From Lachnospiraceae bacterium (lineage in GTDB: Bacteria; Bacillota; Clostridia; Lachnospirales; Lachnospiraceae), in assembly GCA_014804795.1 (NCBI GenBank), contig JAAUZC010000012.1:149820-213819 (forward strand): a stretch of 64,000 nt of DNA. The letters are read 5' to 3'. The notes under the pieces are model-generated. The model was not told the DNA's origin and did not search any database. It worked only from the letters and a program-made list of their open reading frames with translations. Shown piece by piece: positions 1 to 8,325 of this stretch. A program made the translations under genes and the position numbers. How positions within the stretch are numbered: position 1 is the first letter of the stretch; every line of letters begins with the position of its first letter.

Positions 1-294
1 GAGAAAATTGCAAAGGCGGTGGAAAATGCCCGCAAAAAGGCGGAAGCGGAAGGGCTTGATGAGGCAACTACACAGGAAATGGTAAATGAGGCTGTAGAAA
101 AGGCAAAAGCGGCTTATGAGAAGTCTGCGAAAGAGAAAATCGCTTCTTATACGGTACATGTTAAAAATAATCCTGATTTTTGCGGAATTGGCGCAGGCGG
201 GATTCAGTTCGCTAACGGTGAAGCAACGGTTACTTCAGGGAGGATGGCGGAATGGTTCAGGGAACATGATGGCTATGAAGTGATTACAAAATAA
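1..294 (+). CDS. Phage head-region protein, C-terminal part (5' end outside window)
   Basis: The reading frame is open from the first base, so the gene starts upstream of the window. The visible part begins with a charged, Ala/Glu/Lys-rich helix (about residues 1-50 of what is seen) and ends in a compact domain of about 45 residues with a pattern of asparagine, glycine and aromatic residues (NNPDFCGIGAGG, then ATVTSGRMAEWF, then HDGYEV). This C-terminal pattern resembles the YqbF-like domain of small proteins encoded between the major capsid and head-tail connector genes in Bacillus and Clostridia prophages. That likeness is from memory. The role is unknown; the position next to connector genes suggests a head or neck accessory. 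Confidence 0.6.
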   Translation, partial: EKIAKAVENARKKAEAEGLDEATTQEMVNEAVEKAKAAYEKSAKEKIASYTVHVKNNPDFCGIGAGGIQFANGEATVTSGRMAEWFREHDGYEVITK

Positions 295-312
295 CGGAAT
301 GAGGTGGGACCG

Positions 313-840
313 ATGGTAGTCAATGTGGAAAGACTGCTTTTAATGAAAGAATTTAAGGAAGCAGATAAAGATGTGCTGACAGCTCGTTTAAAGGCCATAG
401 AAGCCCTAATCAGGTCATACACAAATAATAACTTCCAGAATCGTAATATGAGAATTGTAGCTCCTTCCCGCGATGGAATTATTCAGGGGCACAGTCCATA
501 TATTAAGGTCGGTGATACAGTCCAGATTTCACAGTCTAAGGTGAATGACGGGCTGTATGAAGTTATAGAGGCCACAGATGACCTGATAAAGGTGGATGGC
601 GAACTTTATGATTATCCATGCAATATGGTCACAAAAGTAATCTATCCGGCAGATGTGCAGAAAGGTGTGATTGACCTGATGATCTGGGAGAAAGAAAACC
701 GTCACAAGGTTGGAATCAAGTCAGAAACGCTTTCACGGCACACTGTAACATATTTTGATCAGGACTCAAACAATCAGGTGATGGGGTATCCGGTCTCCCT
801 GCTTGGATTTTTGAAGCCTTATGTAAAGGCAAGATTCTGA
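313..840 (+). CDS. Phage head-tail connector protein (YqbG/gp6-like)
   Basis: A protein of about 175 residues. The N-terminal 60 residues are helical and charged, as in connector proteins of the HK97 gp6 / SPP1 gp15 type that dock under the portal ring. The middle part is a small beta-rich insert with KVGDTVQIS. A GTG lies at 304, but the ATG at 313 is preferred because GAGGTGG (301-307) stands six bases upstream. Its stop overlaps the start of the next gene (TGATG), as in a tightly packed structural operon. The assignment rests on size, order and general character rather than a decisive motif. Confidence 0.65.
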   Translation: MVVNVERLLLMKEFKEADKDVLTARLKAIEALIRSYTNNNFQNRNMRIVAPSRDGIIQGHSPYIKVGDTVQISQSKVNDGLYEVIEATDDLIKVDGELYDYPCNMVTKVIYPADVQKGVIDLMIWEKENRHKVGIKSETLSRHTVTYFDQDSNNQVMGYPVSLLGFLKPYVKARF

Positions 841-1202
841 TGGGAAGTATCGGCGGAAATAAATCTGCTGTCATTCAGGTTACAAAAAAGGAAAAGAACA
901 AAATCAGAGAATTTGAGAAAGTTTATGTGGAGGCACAAGACATCATAGGATGGCTGGATCTGATGGATGGGGATTCGAAGCATTTGAATTATAATACCAA
1001 GATGCAGGAATCTACACATGTTTTTCTGTGTGACTATACAGAACTGATATATCAGGCAGATGGAAAACCGGACGCAAAAATCACGCCTGAAAACAGTAGA
1101 ATGATAGTGGATGGAGAGATATATGAAGTAAAGCTTTATGATGATCCGATGGGAATGCATGAGCATCTGGAGATATATCTGAAATATGCGGGAGGCAGAT
1201 GA
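840..1202 (+). CDS. Phage head closure / head-tail adaptor protein
   Basis: A 120-residue, mostly beta protein in the position where siphophages encode the head closure protein (SPP1 gp16 / HK97 gp7 class), which seals the portal channel after packaging. It contains a predicted strand-rich core with HVFLCDYTEL and a C-terminal EHLEIYLKYAG strand. The start codon overlaps the previous stop (TGATG) and its own stop overlaps the next start, so translation is probably coupled. No catalytic motif is seen, and none is expected. Confidence 0.6.
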   Translation: MGSIGGNKSAVIQVTKKEKNKIREFEKVYVEAQDIIGWLDLMDGDSKHLNYNTKMQESTHVFLCDYTELIYQADGKPDAKITPENSRMIVDGEIYEVKLYDDPMGMHEHLEIYLKYAGGR

Positions 1203-1621
1203 ATATGTCAGTAGAATTTCAGGATAACCGTATAGAAGTAAAAAACGCGATAGGGGATGCTGCCATAGCATTCCTGCATGAAGCATGTGGGGAGTTAGAA
1301 GCCCAGACAAAACGAAATTCCAAGGTGAAGACTGGACAGACGAAAGGTTCCTATAATTACGCTGTTGATGAGGCGGAACTGACCGGATATGTGGGATCGA
1401 ACTATGAGAATGCAATCTGGGAGGAGTTTGGCACGGGAGAATATGCCCTGAACGGCGATGGACGAAAAGGCGGGTGGCGGTACATGGACGAAAAAGGCGA
1501 ATGGCATTTTACCAAGGGTAAGAGACCCAGAAGGCCGCTTTTTAAAGCCTTTACTTCATTAAAAGGCAGAATTGCAAAAAGAGCGGAGCAGATCATAAAA
1601 GAGAGGATGGATATACAATGA
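1199..1621 (+). CDS. HK97 gp10-like tail/neck protein
   Basis: A 140-residue protein with the layout of the HK97 gp10 family: an N-terminal helix that includes a pattern like AIAFLHEACGELEAQTKRN, the 'KVKTGQTKGSY' segment (families often read 'PVDTGRLRGS'), then 'GYVGSNYENAIWEEFGTG', the characteristic 'Y...vEfGTg' box, and a C-terminal helix after PLFKAF. Members sit in the neck or act in tail completion. The first ATG (1199) overlaps the previous stop, and a second ATG at 1205 is an equally possible start. It overlaps the next gene by four bases. Confidence 0.8.
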   Translation: MNMSVEFQDNRIEVKNAIGDAAIAFLHEACGELEAQTKRNSKVKTGQTKGSYNYAVDEAELTGYVGSNYENAIWEEFGTGEYALNGDGRKGGWRYMDEKGEWHFTKGKRPRRPLFKAFTSLKGRIAKRAEQIIKERMDIQ

Positions 1622-2013
1622 GTGAAGGGGTACTTGCGGTCATAGGAGATGCCATGAATGAGATGGGGTTGGACTATGCTTTTATGGAGCATATAACAGA
1701 AAGCGGCGAGAATCCTCCCAAAACCTATTTTGTCGGTGAGTATCAGGAACTGGAAGAAACAGATGAGTCCGGAAAAGAGGAGACGATATTTATCCTGACC
1801 GGATTCTCAAGAGACAAATGGATCCGATTGGAAAAAGCAAAGGAAATGATTAAAAAGTATTTTCCCGCCAGCAGTGGACGGATAGTAACTACTGAATCAG
1901 GCTCTGTGGCAGCAATTTTCTATGAAAATAGTTTACTGTTCCGTGTAGAAGATGATGATCTGAAAAAGATACAGATAAACTTAATCATAAAAGAATGGAA
2001 GGTGGAAGAATGA
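1618..2013 (+). CDS. Phage tail terminator / tail completion protein
   Basis: A 131-residue protein located between the gp10-like gene and the tail tube gene, where siphophages encode the tail terminator that caps the head-proximal end of the tube. The sequence fits: an N-terminal helix, then PPKTYFVGEYQELEE, a small beta domain with 'IFILTGFSRDKWIRLEKAKEMIKKYF', and a C-terminal strand ending ...IQINLIIKEWKVEE. ATG at 1618 overlaps the upstream stop (ATGA arrangement). The call is by order and fold character. Confidence 0.6.
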   Translation: MSEGVLAVIGDAMNEMGLDYAFMEHITESGENPPKTYFVGEYQELEETDESGKEETIFILTGFSRDKWIRLEKAKEMIKKYFPASSGRIVTTESGSVAAIFYENSLLFRVEDDDLKKIQINLIIKEWKVEE

Positions 2014-2753
2014 GAAAATCAGGAATTAACAGTAATACCCCCAATGATTTTTTACTGGGGGCGGGCGTTGTATTTAAGAATTTTAAATATCTGTATAAAA
2101 AATGCGAAGCAGATGAACAGACAGAGGCAGCGGAGATCAAATTAAGTCAGTTGAAATCCAAAGCCTCTTTTATTGGTCTGGAAGCAGATTATGAGCCGGC
2201 AGCCGGTGATTATGTAGTTGGAGCATGGGACGACTCGGAAGATAATGTGTTGGGGGCGACCAGCGGCGGCAATAAGCTGTCTATTGTGCCCGAGATTACG
2301 CCGATCGAAGTAGATGGCGCGGTAGTAGAGATCAAAGGTCTTAACCAGAAAACGGGGGAATCTGCCACACTGGAAGTGAATCTTGCCCAGCATACTCTGG
2401 ATTCTTTTAAACGTTCCATAGTTGGAAAAGAAGTTGACAGCATGGTTCCCGGATATAAACAGATCCAGACAAAATCCCTTATTGAATTATCGGATTATCT
2501 GGATAATATTGCGTATGTTGGAACCATGACAGACGGGACAGAGGTTATTGCCATTCTGGAAAATGCAATCTGTTCTTCAGGGCTTGAGATGGACAACAAG
2601 AATAAAGAAACCTCTGTTGTAAAGACGGTATTCAAAGCCACTGCAGACTTTGAAAGCGGTGTATATGATACGCTGCCGGTTTACCTGTTCTATCCGGATA
2701 AAGCAAAGAAAAAGGCGGCAGCAAAGCAGATATTCAAAATTGTGGAAGGGTAA
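2010..2753 (+). CDS. Phage major tail tube protein
   Basis: The likely major tail protein, which forms the stacked hexamer rings of the tail tube. About 247 residues, typical for siphophage tube proteins. The features are the early 'LLGAGVVFKNF' pattern, a beta-rich body with 'VEIKGLNQKTGESATLEVNLAQ', and C-terminal 'DTLPVYLFYPDKA'. An in-frame ATG at 1995 exists, but ATG at 2010 is preferred: AAGGTGGA (1999-2006) stands just upstream and the start overlaps the preceding stop as ATGA. Next gene is 6 bases downstream. Confidence 0.75.
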   Translation: MRKSGINSNTPNDFLLGAGVVFKNFKYLYKKCEADEQTEAAEIKLSQLKSKASFIGLEADYEPAAGDYVVGAWDDSEDNVLGATSGGNKLSIVPEITPIEVDGAVVEIKGLNQKTGESATLEVNLAQHTLDSFKRSIVGKEVDSMVPGYKQIQTKSLIELSDYLDNIAYVGTMTDGTEVIAILENAICSSGLEMDNKNKETSVVKTVFKATADFESGVYDTLPVYLFYPDKAKKKAAAKQIFKIVEG

Positions 2754-2759
2754 GAAATC

Positions 2760-3167
2760 ATGAAGAAAGAAGAGACAAAAAATAAGGAAGAGCAGAAAAG
2801 CATGGAACCGATTGAGCGTCAGTATACATTGCGGCGTCTGAAAGACGGAGATCTGTTCCCACTGCTTAAAATACTGAAAAAAATCGGTATCAGAGAATGC
2901 AAAGACGCTTTTATCATGATGACTTCCGAAGAAAAGACACTGGAACAGATTGGCATCGAAGTAGTCCTTGATATGGCAGATATCCTGATTGGAAATCTGG
3001 AAAAGGTGGAGAAAGAAATTTATGAGATGTGGTCTGATATATCTGGAATTTCTGTAGAGGAAATGAAAGATATGGAATTCGGCACACTGCCGCTGATGAT
3101 CATAGACACTTTTTCAGAAGCAGGAAATACAAGTTTTTTCAGGGTGCTCTCCAGATTTCTGTCATAG
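2760..3167 (+). CDS. Tail assembly chaperone, short form (gpG-like)
   Basis: A 135-residue, charged, mostly helical protein between the tail tube and tape measure genes, the classical slot of the tail assembly chaperones G and GT. It begins with a lysine/glutamate-rich tail and has 'YTLRRLKDGDLFPLLKILKKIG' at about residues 21-42. Ribosomes that stay in frame end at TAG 3165-3167. A fraction should slip back one base at TTTTTTC (3134-3140) and make a longer fusion of about 245 residues. The fraction cannot be judged from sequence. Confidence 0.82.
   Translation: MKKEETKNKEEQKSMEPIERQYTLRRLKDGDLFPLLKILKKIGIRECKDAFIMMTSEEKTLEQIGIEVVLDMADILIGNLEKVEKEIYEMWSDISGISVEEMKDMEFGTLPLMIIDTFSEAGNTSFFRVLSRFLS
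3134..3140 (+). other. -1 programmed frameshift site in tail chaperone gene
   Basis: In the frame of the upstream gene the heptamer reads T TTT TTC, a perfect X XXY YYZ slippery sequence. Both tRNAs can re-pair after slipping back one base (TTT/TTT). The new frame stays open from here through the downstream gene to 3496 with no stop, and joins residue 127 of the upstream protein to QGALQISVIGEF and then the downstream ORF. The in-frame stop is only about 25 bases away. Frameshifted tail chaperones are well established in long-tailed phages; use of this particular site is inferred. Confidence 0.85.
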
Positions 3168-3181
3168 GTGAGTTTGAATTC

Positions 3182-3496
3182 ATGGACTTGCTGTATTCCC
3201 GATATGCAGATCCGAAAGAGCTTATGAATATTTATATCAGACAAGGGAGATTTGGAGAATTTGTGGCCGGTATCTGTGAGATGGATATGAAGCGTAAGAA
3301 AGAAGTTATACAAAAAGACGAAGAGAACAGGCTTTGGCTTGCGTATATCCACAGCATGACAGATAAATCTTTTCGGGACTGGAAAGAAGAACTGATGAAG
3401 ATAAAAGAATCTGCAGATTATGATATGACAAATGCCCAGGTTAATGCTGTAAAACAGCAGGTCAGGGGGATTTTGGACAGGATAACACCTGTATGA
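3182..3496 (+). CDS. Tail assembly chaperone, frameshifted T domain (gpGT)
   Basis: A 104-codon frame beginning at ATG 3182, in the -1 frame relative to the upstream chaperone. It reads MDLLYSRYADPKELMNIYIRQGRF and continues with a helical, charged domain ending ...GILDRITPV. The frame is open back to the slippery site at 3134-3140, giving 14 extra residues, so the real product is probably the 245-residue GT fusion that recruits tail tube subunits to the tape measure. Independent initiation is possible, since AGGTGAG lies nine bases before ATG 3182, but it is not typical for the family. A terminator-like hairpin follows directly. Confidence 0.82.
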   Translation: MDLLYSRYADPKELMNIYIRQGRFGEFVAGICEMDMKRKKEVIQKDEENRLWLAYIHSMTDKSFRDWKEELMKIKESADYDMTNAQVNAVKQQVRGILDRITPV

Positions 3497-3499
3497 TGA

Positions 3500-3529
3500 T
3501 GCATCGGCGAGGCCGCCGGTGCATTTTTT
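3500..3529 (+). terminator. Rho-independent terminator/attenuator between chaperone and tape measure genes
   Basis: A ten-base-pair stem (TGCATCGGCG with CGCCGGTGCA, one G-T pair), a four-base loop and six T residues. It starts four bases after the GT stop and lies inside the late operon, so it probably trims, rather than ends, transcription into the tail genes. Confidence 0.8.
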
Positions 3530-3560
3530 GAAAAAATGAAGAAAGGGGAAACCTTTCACG

Positions 3561-6080
3561 ATGGAATTATTTAAGCTATTTGGAACAATTGCAGTTAAAA
3601 ATACGGAAGCAAATAGTGCGATTGATGAAACAACTGATAAAGCACAATCTTTCTCCCAGAAATTATCAGAAAAGTTTACGGATATAGGGGCAAAGGCCAC
3701 GAGCATGGGAACTAAGATGAGTGTTGGGCTTACAGCACCAATTATGCTTATCGGGTCAAAGGCTATCCAGACTACAGCAGATTTTGAAGCGGCAATGTCA
3801 GAAGTCGGTGCTATTTCAGGCGCGACAGGGGATGATCTGGCAGCATTGGAAAGTAAGGCCAGACAGATGGGGGAAACCACTAAATTTTCCGCGTCTGAAT
3901 CAGCGGAAGCATTAAAGTATATGGCGATGGCCGGATGGAAAACAGAAGACATGTTAGATGGCCTTGAAGGGGTGCTCGATCTGGCAGCAGCGTCAGGCGC
4001 CGATCTTGGTACTACATCTGATATTGTGACGGATGCACTGACGGCCATGGGGTATAGTGCGGGTGATGCCGGGCGGCTTGCTGATGTAATGGCCGCGGCT
4101 TCTTCCAATGCAAATACAAATGTGGAGCTGATGGGCGAGACATTCAAATATGCCGGTACTATGGCGGGGACCATGGGTTACAGCATGGAAGATGCAGCCC
4201 TTGCGATTGGCCTGATGGCAAACAGTGGAATAAAAGGCAGCATGGCAGGAACATCCCTCAATGCAATCATATCAAGGCTTGCGACAAATACAAATGGAGC
4301 CACAGAATGTATCAATGAGCTGGGAGTGGAATTTTACAATGCAGATGGAAGTGCAAGAAACTTCGGTGATGTGATATCAGAACTCAGGGAAGCGACGAAA
4401 GGGTTGACTACTGAGCAAAAAGCGGAAATAGCATCCACTATAGCAGGGGAAGAGGCCAAGAAAGGTTTACTGGCAATTTTGAATGCATCCGCAGAGGACT
4501 ATGATAAATTGAGCACGGCTATAAATAGCAGTTCAGGTTCAGCGAAAGAAATGGCGGATATGATGAACGATAATTTATCGGGGCAGCTGACACTGCTTAA
4601 ATCACAACTGGAGGGACTGGCAATTCAATTTATAACACTTATTCTGCCTTATCTGAAACAGGGGGTAGAATGGCTTTCTAAAGTATGTGAGTGGATATCC
4701 GGGCTGGATGATGGAACTAAAAAGATGATCATTACGGTGGCAGCAGTACTTGCAGCGGCCGGACCAATACTGATTTTTGTCGGGAAAATAGCTACTGGTA
4801 TCGGTTCTGTGATCAGTATCGGGAGTAAACTGATAGGGGGCATTACCACCCTGATACCGGTTATCAGCTCTATCAGCGCGCCGGTTGCACTTGTCATAGC
4901 GGGGATTGCGGCACTTGTTGCAATAGGTGTTGCCCTGTATAAAAATTGGGACACAATCAAAGAAAAGGCTGGAGAGTTAAAAGAAAAAGTAGTCAGTAAA
5001 GTGACCGAGATGAAAGAAAAGGCTGGAGAAAAATTTACACAGTTAAAGGAAAAGGGAGAAGAAAAGATAAATAGCCTGAGAGAAAATACGGTTTCCAAAC
5101 TGAATGAAATGAAAGAAAATGCTTCTGAAAAAATATCGGAGATGAAGGATCGTGTTGTGACGGGTTTTCAGAATATGAAAGAAGAAGGAGCGGAAAAGTT
5201 CCGTGACCTGAAAGAAAAATGGTCGTCTAAATTTACAGAAGCAAGAGAGAAGATTGTCGGGGAAGCAGTACAGTTAAAGGAAAAAGCCGGAGAAAAGATA
5301 GGAGAATTTAAAAGTGCTGCAGTTGAGAAAATAGAGAGTTTCAGAGAGGGAGCTGTCAATAAATTCCGGGCATTTGGAGTGGATGCAAAAAATGTTCTGG
5401 AAAACGTGTGCAAAAGCGGTGTGTCGGGATTCCAGGGAATCCGGGAAAAGGGACTTGAGGCAGTCGGTAAACTGAAAACGGATGCCATTTCGTATTTTCA
5501 GGAAATGGGGAACACGGTGGCTGACAAGTTCGGGAAAGTGGCGGAAAATATAGGGAAAGTATTTGGGGATGCCAGGGATGCAGTATCTAAGATCGTATCT
5601 GACATCAAAAGCTTTTTTAAATTTGAGTGGAAACTTCCGGATATCAAGCTGCCGCACTTTAATATTAAATGGGATTCCAGCGGGATGTTAGGAAAACTTG
5701 CAGACACTATAGGCCTTCCTGGCTTACCAAAGCTGGATGTTGACTGGTATAAGAGAGCAATGGACAGTCCCCTTATCATGGACAAACCGACAGCATTTGG
5801 AATAAATCGAGCGGGACAGGTCATGGCGGGGGGTGAAGCCGGAAGTGAAGTGGTGAGCGGTACACAGACCCTGATGAATATGATATCTGCAGCAGTATCG
5901 GAGAATAATAATCAGATGCTGGAACTGCTGAACAGACTGTATGAGCTGCTGAGTTCGTACCTTCCGGCGATTGCGAGCAGGCAGCTTGTGCTTGATTCCG
6001 GTGCGTTGGTAGGCGAACTGGCAGGGCCTATGAGCGAGGAGCTTGCGAGGGATACCTATATGAGAGGAAGGAGGAACTGA
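3561..6080 (+). CDS. Phage tail tape measure protein
   Basis: An 839-residue tape measure protein that sets tail length and is threaded through the tube. Residues about 60-330 match the phage tail tape measure domain (TP901 type), with 'ADFEAAMSEVGAISGATG', repeated 'AMAGWKTEDML', 'TALTAMGYSAGDAGRLADVMAAASSNANT' and 'SGIKGSMAGTSLNAIISRLATNT'. Residues about 390-470 hold two or three hydrophobic segments. Residues about 475-620 are a run of imperfect 'LKEKAGEKI'-type repeats that should form a long coiled coil. The C-terminal part has the FKFEWKLPDIKLPHFNIKWD strand. GAAAGGGG upstream can pair with CCTTT just before the start, so the ribosome site may be partly hidden. Confidence 0.95.
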   Translation: MELFKLFGTIAVKNTEANSAIDETTDKAQSFSQKLSEKFTDIGAKATSMGTKMSVGLTAPIMLIGSKAIQTTADFEAAMSEVGAISGATGDDLAALESKARQMGETTKFSASESAEALKYMAMAGWKTEDMLDGLEGVLDLAAASGADLGTTSDIVTDALTAMGYSAGDAGRLADVMAAASSNANTNVELMGETFKYAGTMAGTMGYSMEDAALAIGLMANSGIKGSMAGTSLNAIISRLATNTNGATECINELGVEFYNADGSARNFGDVISELREATKGLTTEQKAEIASTIAGEEAKKGLLAILNASAEDYDKLSTAINSSSGSAKEMADMMNDNLSGQLTLLKSQLEGLAIQFITLILPYLKQGVEWLSKVCEWISGLDDGTKKMIITVAAVLAAAGPILIFVGKIATGIGSVISIGSKLIGGITTLIPVISSISAPVALVIAGIAALVAIGVALYKNWDTIKEKAGELKEKVVSKVTEMKEKAGEKFTQLKEKGEEKINSLRENTVSKLNEMKENASEKISEMKDRVVTGFQNMKEEGAEKFRDLKEKWSSKFTEAREKIVGEAVQLKEKAGEKIGEFKSAAVEKIESFREGAVNKFRAFGVDAKNVLENVCKSGVSGFQGIREKGLEAVGKLKTDAISYFQEMGNTVADKFGKVAENIGKVFGDARDAVSKIVSDIKSFFKFEWKLPDIKLPHFNIKWDSSGMLGKLADTIGLPGLPKLDVDWYKRAMDSPLIMDKPTAFGINRAGQVMAGGEAGSEVVSGTQTLMNMISAAVSENNNQMLELLNRLYELLSSYLPAIASRQLVLDSGALVGELAGPMSEELARDTYMRGRRN

Positions 6081-6082
6081 TA

Positions 6083-6709
6083 GTGCAGGGGGCAATATTT
6101 GGTGATAAAAGGTCAAAGGAAGACTATAACGCCATTATGAATTATGCCCGGGTAACGCCGCCGGCAATAAAAGAAAATTATGTGGATATTGCTGGCGGGA
6201 ATTCTTCGATTGACCTGACAGAAGCAGTGGGCGGTGTGGCGTTTGAGGATGGTAAGATCGATTTTAAATTTACTTTGTTTGATACCGAAAGTAAGGAACG
6301 GATGAAAAATGACCTGCATGGAAAGCGGGTGGATATCATCCTGGAAAGGGAACCGGAATTTTATCACACAGGGCGAATATCTGTTGCCAGTGAGAAACAG
6401 GCAGGAAGCATTTGGGAATTATGTATGAATGCAAGGGTGAGCCCTTATAAGGTGGAAAAGCACCTGACAGTCCATGCGGAAGAGGTGCAAACTGCAAAAG
6501 AGATCATCATATGCAATGAAAGAATGCCGGCCATGCCGAAAATTACAGTTAAAGGAAACATCCGTATTAGTTACGAGGGTATTGGTTTTGCACTGGAAAC
6601 AGGAATATATGAAATACCGGAGATTACTTTTCGGGGTGGAATCAACAGGCTGAAGGTATCAGGAAATGGAAATATCCGGATAGAGTATAGAAAGGGGCGG
6701 CTTATTTGA
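6083..6709 (+). CDS. Distal tail protein (Dit-like)
   Basis: A 208-residue protein encoded directly after the tape measure, the standard position of the distal tail protein that forms the hub between tube and baseplate. The N-terminal half carries beta strands ('GVAFEDGKIDFKFTLFD', 'KRVDIILEREPEFYHTGRI') like the Dit ring domain. The start is GTG at 6083, three bases after the tape measure stop, with GAGGAAGGAGGA just upstream inside the previous gene. It overlaps the next gene by four bases. Confidence 0.75.
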   Translation: MQGAIFGDKRSKEDYNAIMNYARVTPPAIKENYVDIAGGNSSIDLTEAVGGVAFEDGKIDFKFTLFDTESKERMKNDLHGKRVDIILEREPEFYHTGRISVASEKQAGSIWELCMNARVSPYKVEKHLTVHAEEVQTAKEIIICNERMPAMPKITVKGNIRISYEGIGFALETGIYEIPEITFRGGINRLKVSGNGNIRIEYRKGRLI

Positions 6710-8322
6710 TCATCATTAAAAACGGGGACAGACAAATTTATCATCCACAAAACCCTAACTTAGTACTGGTAAATCCGAGACTTACACTGGAGGATAATGG
6801 AGCAGGAAGCCTTACATTTAAAATTTATGACAGTAATCTGAATTATAATACGATCAAAAAGCTGTATCCGCTCATATCAGTGATCAGAGATGGTGAGATA
6901 CTATTTAAGGGAAGGATAATCTCGGATAAGAAAGACTTTTACAATGGAAAAACAGTAGAGGCAGAGGGAAAGCTTGCTTTTTTTAATGATTCCTACATGG
7001 AACCATTTTCTTTTTCCGGAAGCCCTGCGGAGCTGTTTAGGATGATTATAGAAAATCATAATTCACAGGTGACGGAGTGGCAGCAGTTCAAAGTCGGAAT
7101 AGTGACAGTGGTCGATTCTAATGACTATATAGTGAGAAGCAGTGAAAATGTCCTGAATTCCTGGAACGCCTTAAAAGATAAATGTTTTAAATCTTCCCTG
7201 GGCGGACATGTCAGGGTACGGTATGAGGATGATGGGGACTATATTGACTGGCTTTCTGATTACGATACTGTTTCAAAGCAGAGCATTGAATTTGCCAAGA
7301 ATATGATAGATATGTCTTCTGAAAGGGATGCAACAGAGACCTATACAGCGATCAGGCCGATAGGTGCTGAAGTGGAAGGTACAAAGATTGACATTTCTTC
7401 TGTAAACAATGGAAAGACTTATATCATTAATAAGGAAAAGGCCGCGGAATATGGCATCATTTATGCACCGGAAAGTGAATCTACATGGGAAGATGTGACA
7501 CTGCCGGAGAATCTCTTGAAAAAGGCGGAAGAGAAGCTGTACGGGTCTTTTATCACGATGAAAGAGACCTATGAGATAAAGGCGGTAGATCTGAACCTGA
7601 CGGATCCGGATATTGAAGCGCTGAATATCTGTGAGTATGTGCCGGTGGTAAGCAGGCCGCATGGGATAAATGGGAAATATCTGCTTAGTAAGGCACAGAT
7701 CTGCATCACGGAACCGCAGAATTCGATGTTTTATCTGGGGTCCAGCAAGCGGGTATTAAGCGATGTGAATATGGTAGGCAGTATGCCTGCAGCGGTTCCC
7801 AAAAATATCAGTTCCTTTGAAAACGATGCAGGATATATATCGGAAGAAAAGACAGAAAAACTTCTTGAAGATTATTCCAAGACAGAGCAGGTTGAAAAGA
7901 TTGTAAATCAGGCGGTATCACAGATTCCCAGTGGCGCAGATGGACTGTCTGCCTATGAAATAGCGGTAAATAATGGTTTTACAGGAAATGAAAACGAGTG
8001 GCTGGAATCGCTGAAAGGCATGAATGGGGAAGACGGCGCAGATGGTCAGGATGGAAGTGATGGAAAAACACCTACTATTGGTGAAAATGGGAACTGGTTT
8101 ATTGGTAATGAAGATACCGGAATGCCATCCCGCGGTGAAAAAGGAGAAAAGGGAGATAAAGGAAATCCGGGAAGTTCAGGCGGCGGGGATTCCTCTTCCG
8201 GAATGTTTGCGTTTGAGATCAGGGAAGATGGGCACTTGTGGGTGATATCTGATTCTAAGACAAGGGCGCAAAATTTTTATATCAATGATTACGGACATTT
8301 GATTTATGTTTTGGAGGAGTAG
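6706..8322 (+). CDS. Tail-associated (Tal/endopeptidase-tail type) protein with collagen-like segment
   Basis: A 538-residue baseplate hub/spike protein. Residues 1-360 match the general form of prophage tail endopeptidase (Prophage_tail / gp27-like hub) proteins: 'IIIKNGDRQIYHP', 'NSWNALKDKC', 'VRYEDDGDYIDWL', 'ALNICEYVPVVSRPHGI'. A linker (about 370-420) leads to a short collagen-like stretch of Gly-X-Y triplets ('GEDGADGQDGSDGKTP', later 'GEKGEKGDKGNPG') at about 440-505, then a C-terminal domain. The N-terminus probably sits under the Dit ring and the collagen-like part extends outward. The start is TTG overlapping the upstream stop (TTGA), with AAGGGGCGG upstream. Confidence 0.8.
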   Translation: MIIIKNGDRQIYHPQNPNLVLVNPRLTLEDNGAGSLTFKIYDSNLNYNTIKKLYPLISVIRDGEILFKGRIISDKKDFYNGKTVEAEGKLAFFNDSYMEPFSFSGSPAELFRMIIENHNSQVTEWQQFKVGIVTVVDSNDYIVRSSENVLNSWNALKDKCFKSSLGGHVRVRYEDDGDYIDWLSDYDTVSKQSIEFAKNMIDMSSERDATETYTAIRPIGAEVEGTKIDISSVNNGKTYIINKEKAAEYGIIYAPESESTWEDVTLPENLLKKAEEKLYGSFITMKETYEIKAVDLNLTDPDIEALNICEYVPVVSRPHGINGKYLLSKAQICITEPQNSMFYLGSSKRVLSDVNMVGSMPAAVPKNISSFENDAGYISEEKTEKLLEDYSKTEQVEKIVNQAVSQIPSGADGLSAYEIAVNNGFTGNENEWLESLKGMNGEDGADGQDGSDGKTPTIGENGNWFIGNEDTGMPSRGEKGEKGDKGNPGSSGGGDSSSGMFAFEIREDGHLWVISDSKTRAQNFYINDYGHLIYVLEE

Positions 8323-8325
8323 CAG

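Noticed and set aside
3020..4174. Long minus-strand open frame (384 codons) opposite the tail chaperone and tape measure genes
   Set aside because: It lies antisense to well-supported genes, has a Ser/Ala-biased composition that mirrors their codons and no ribosome site; it is a shadow frame.
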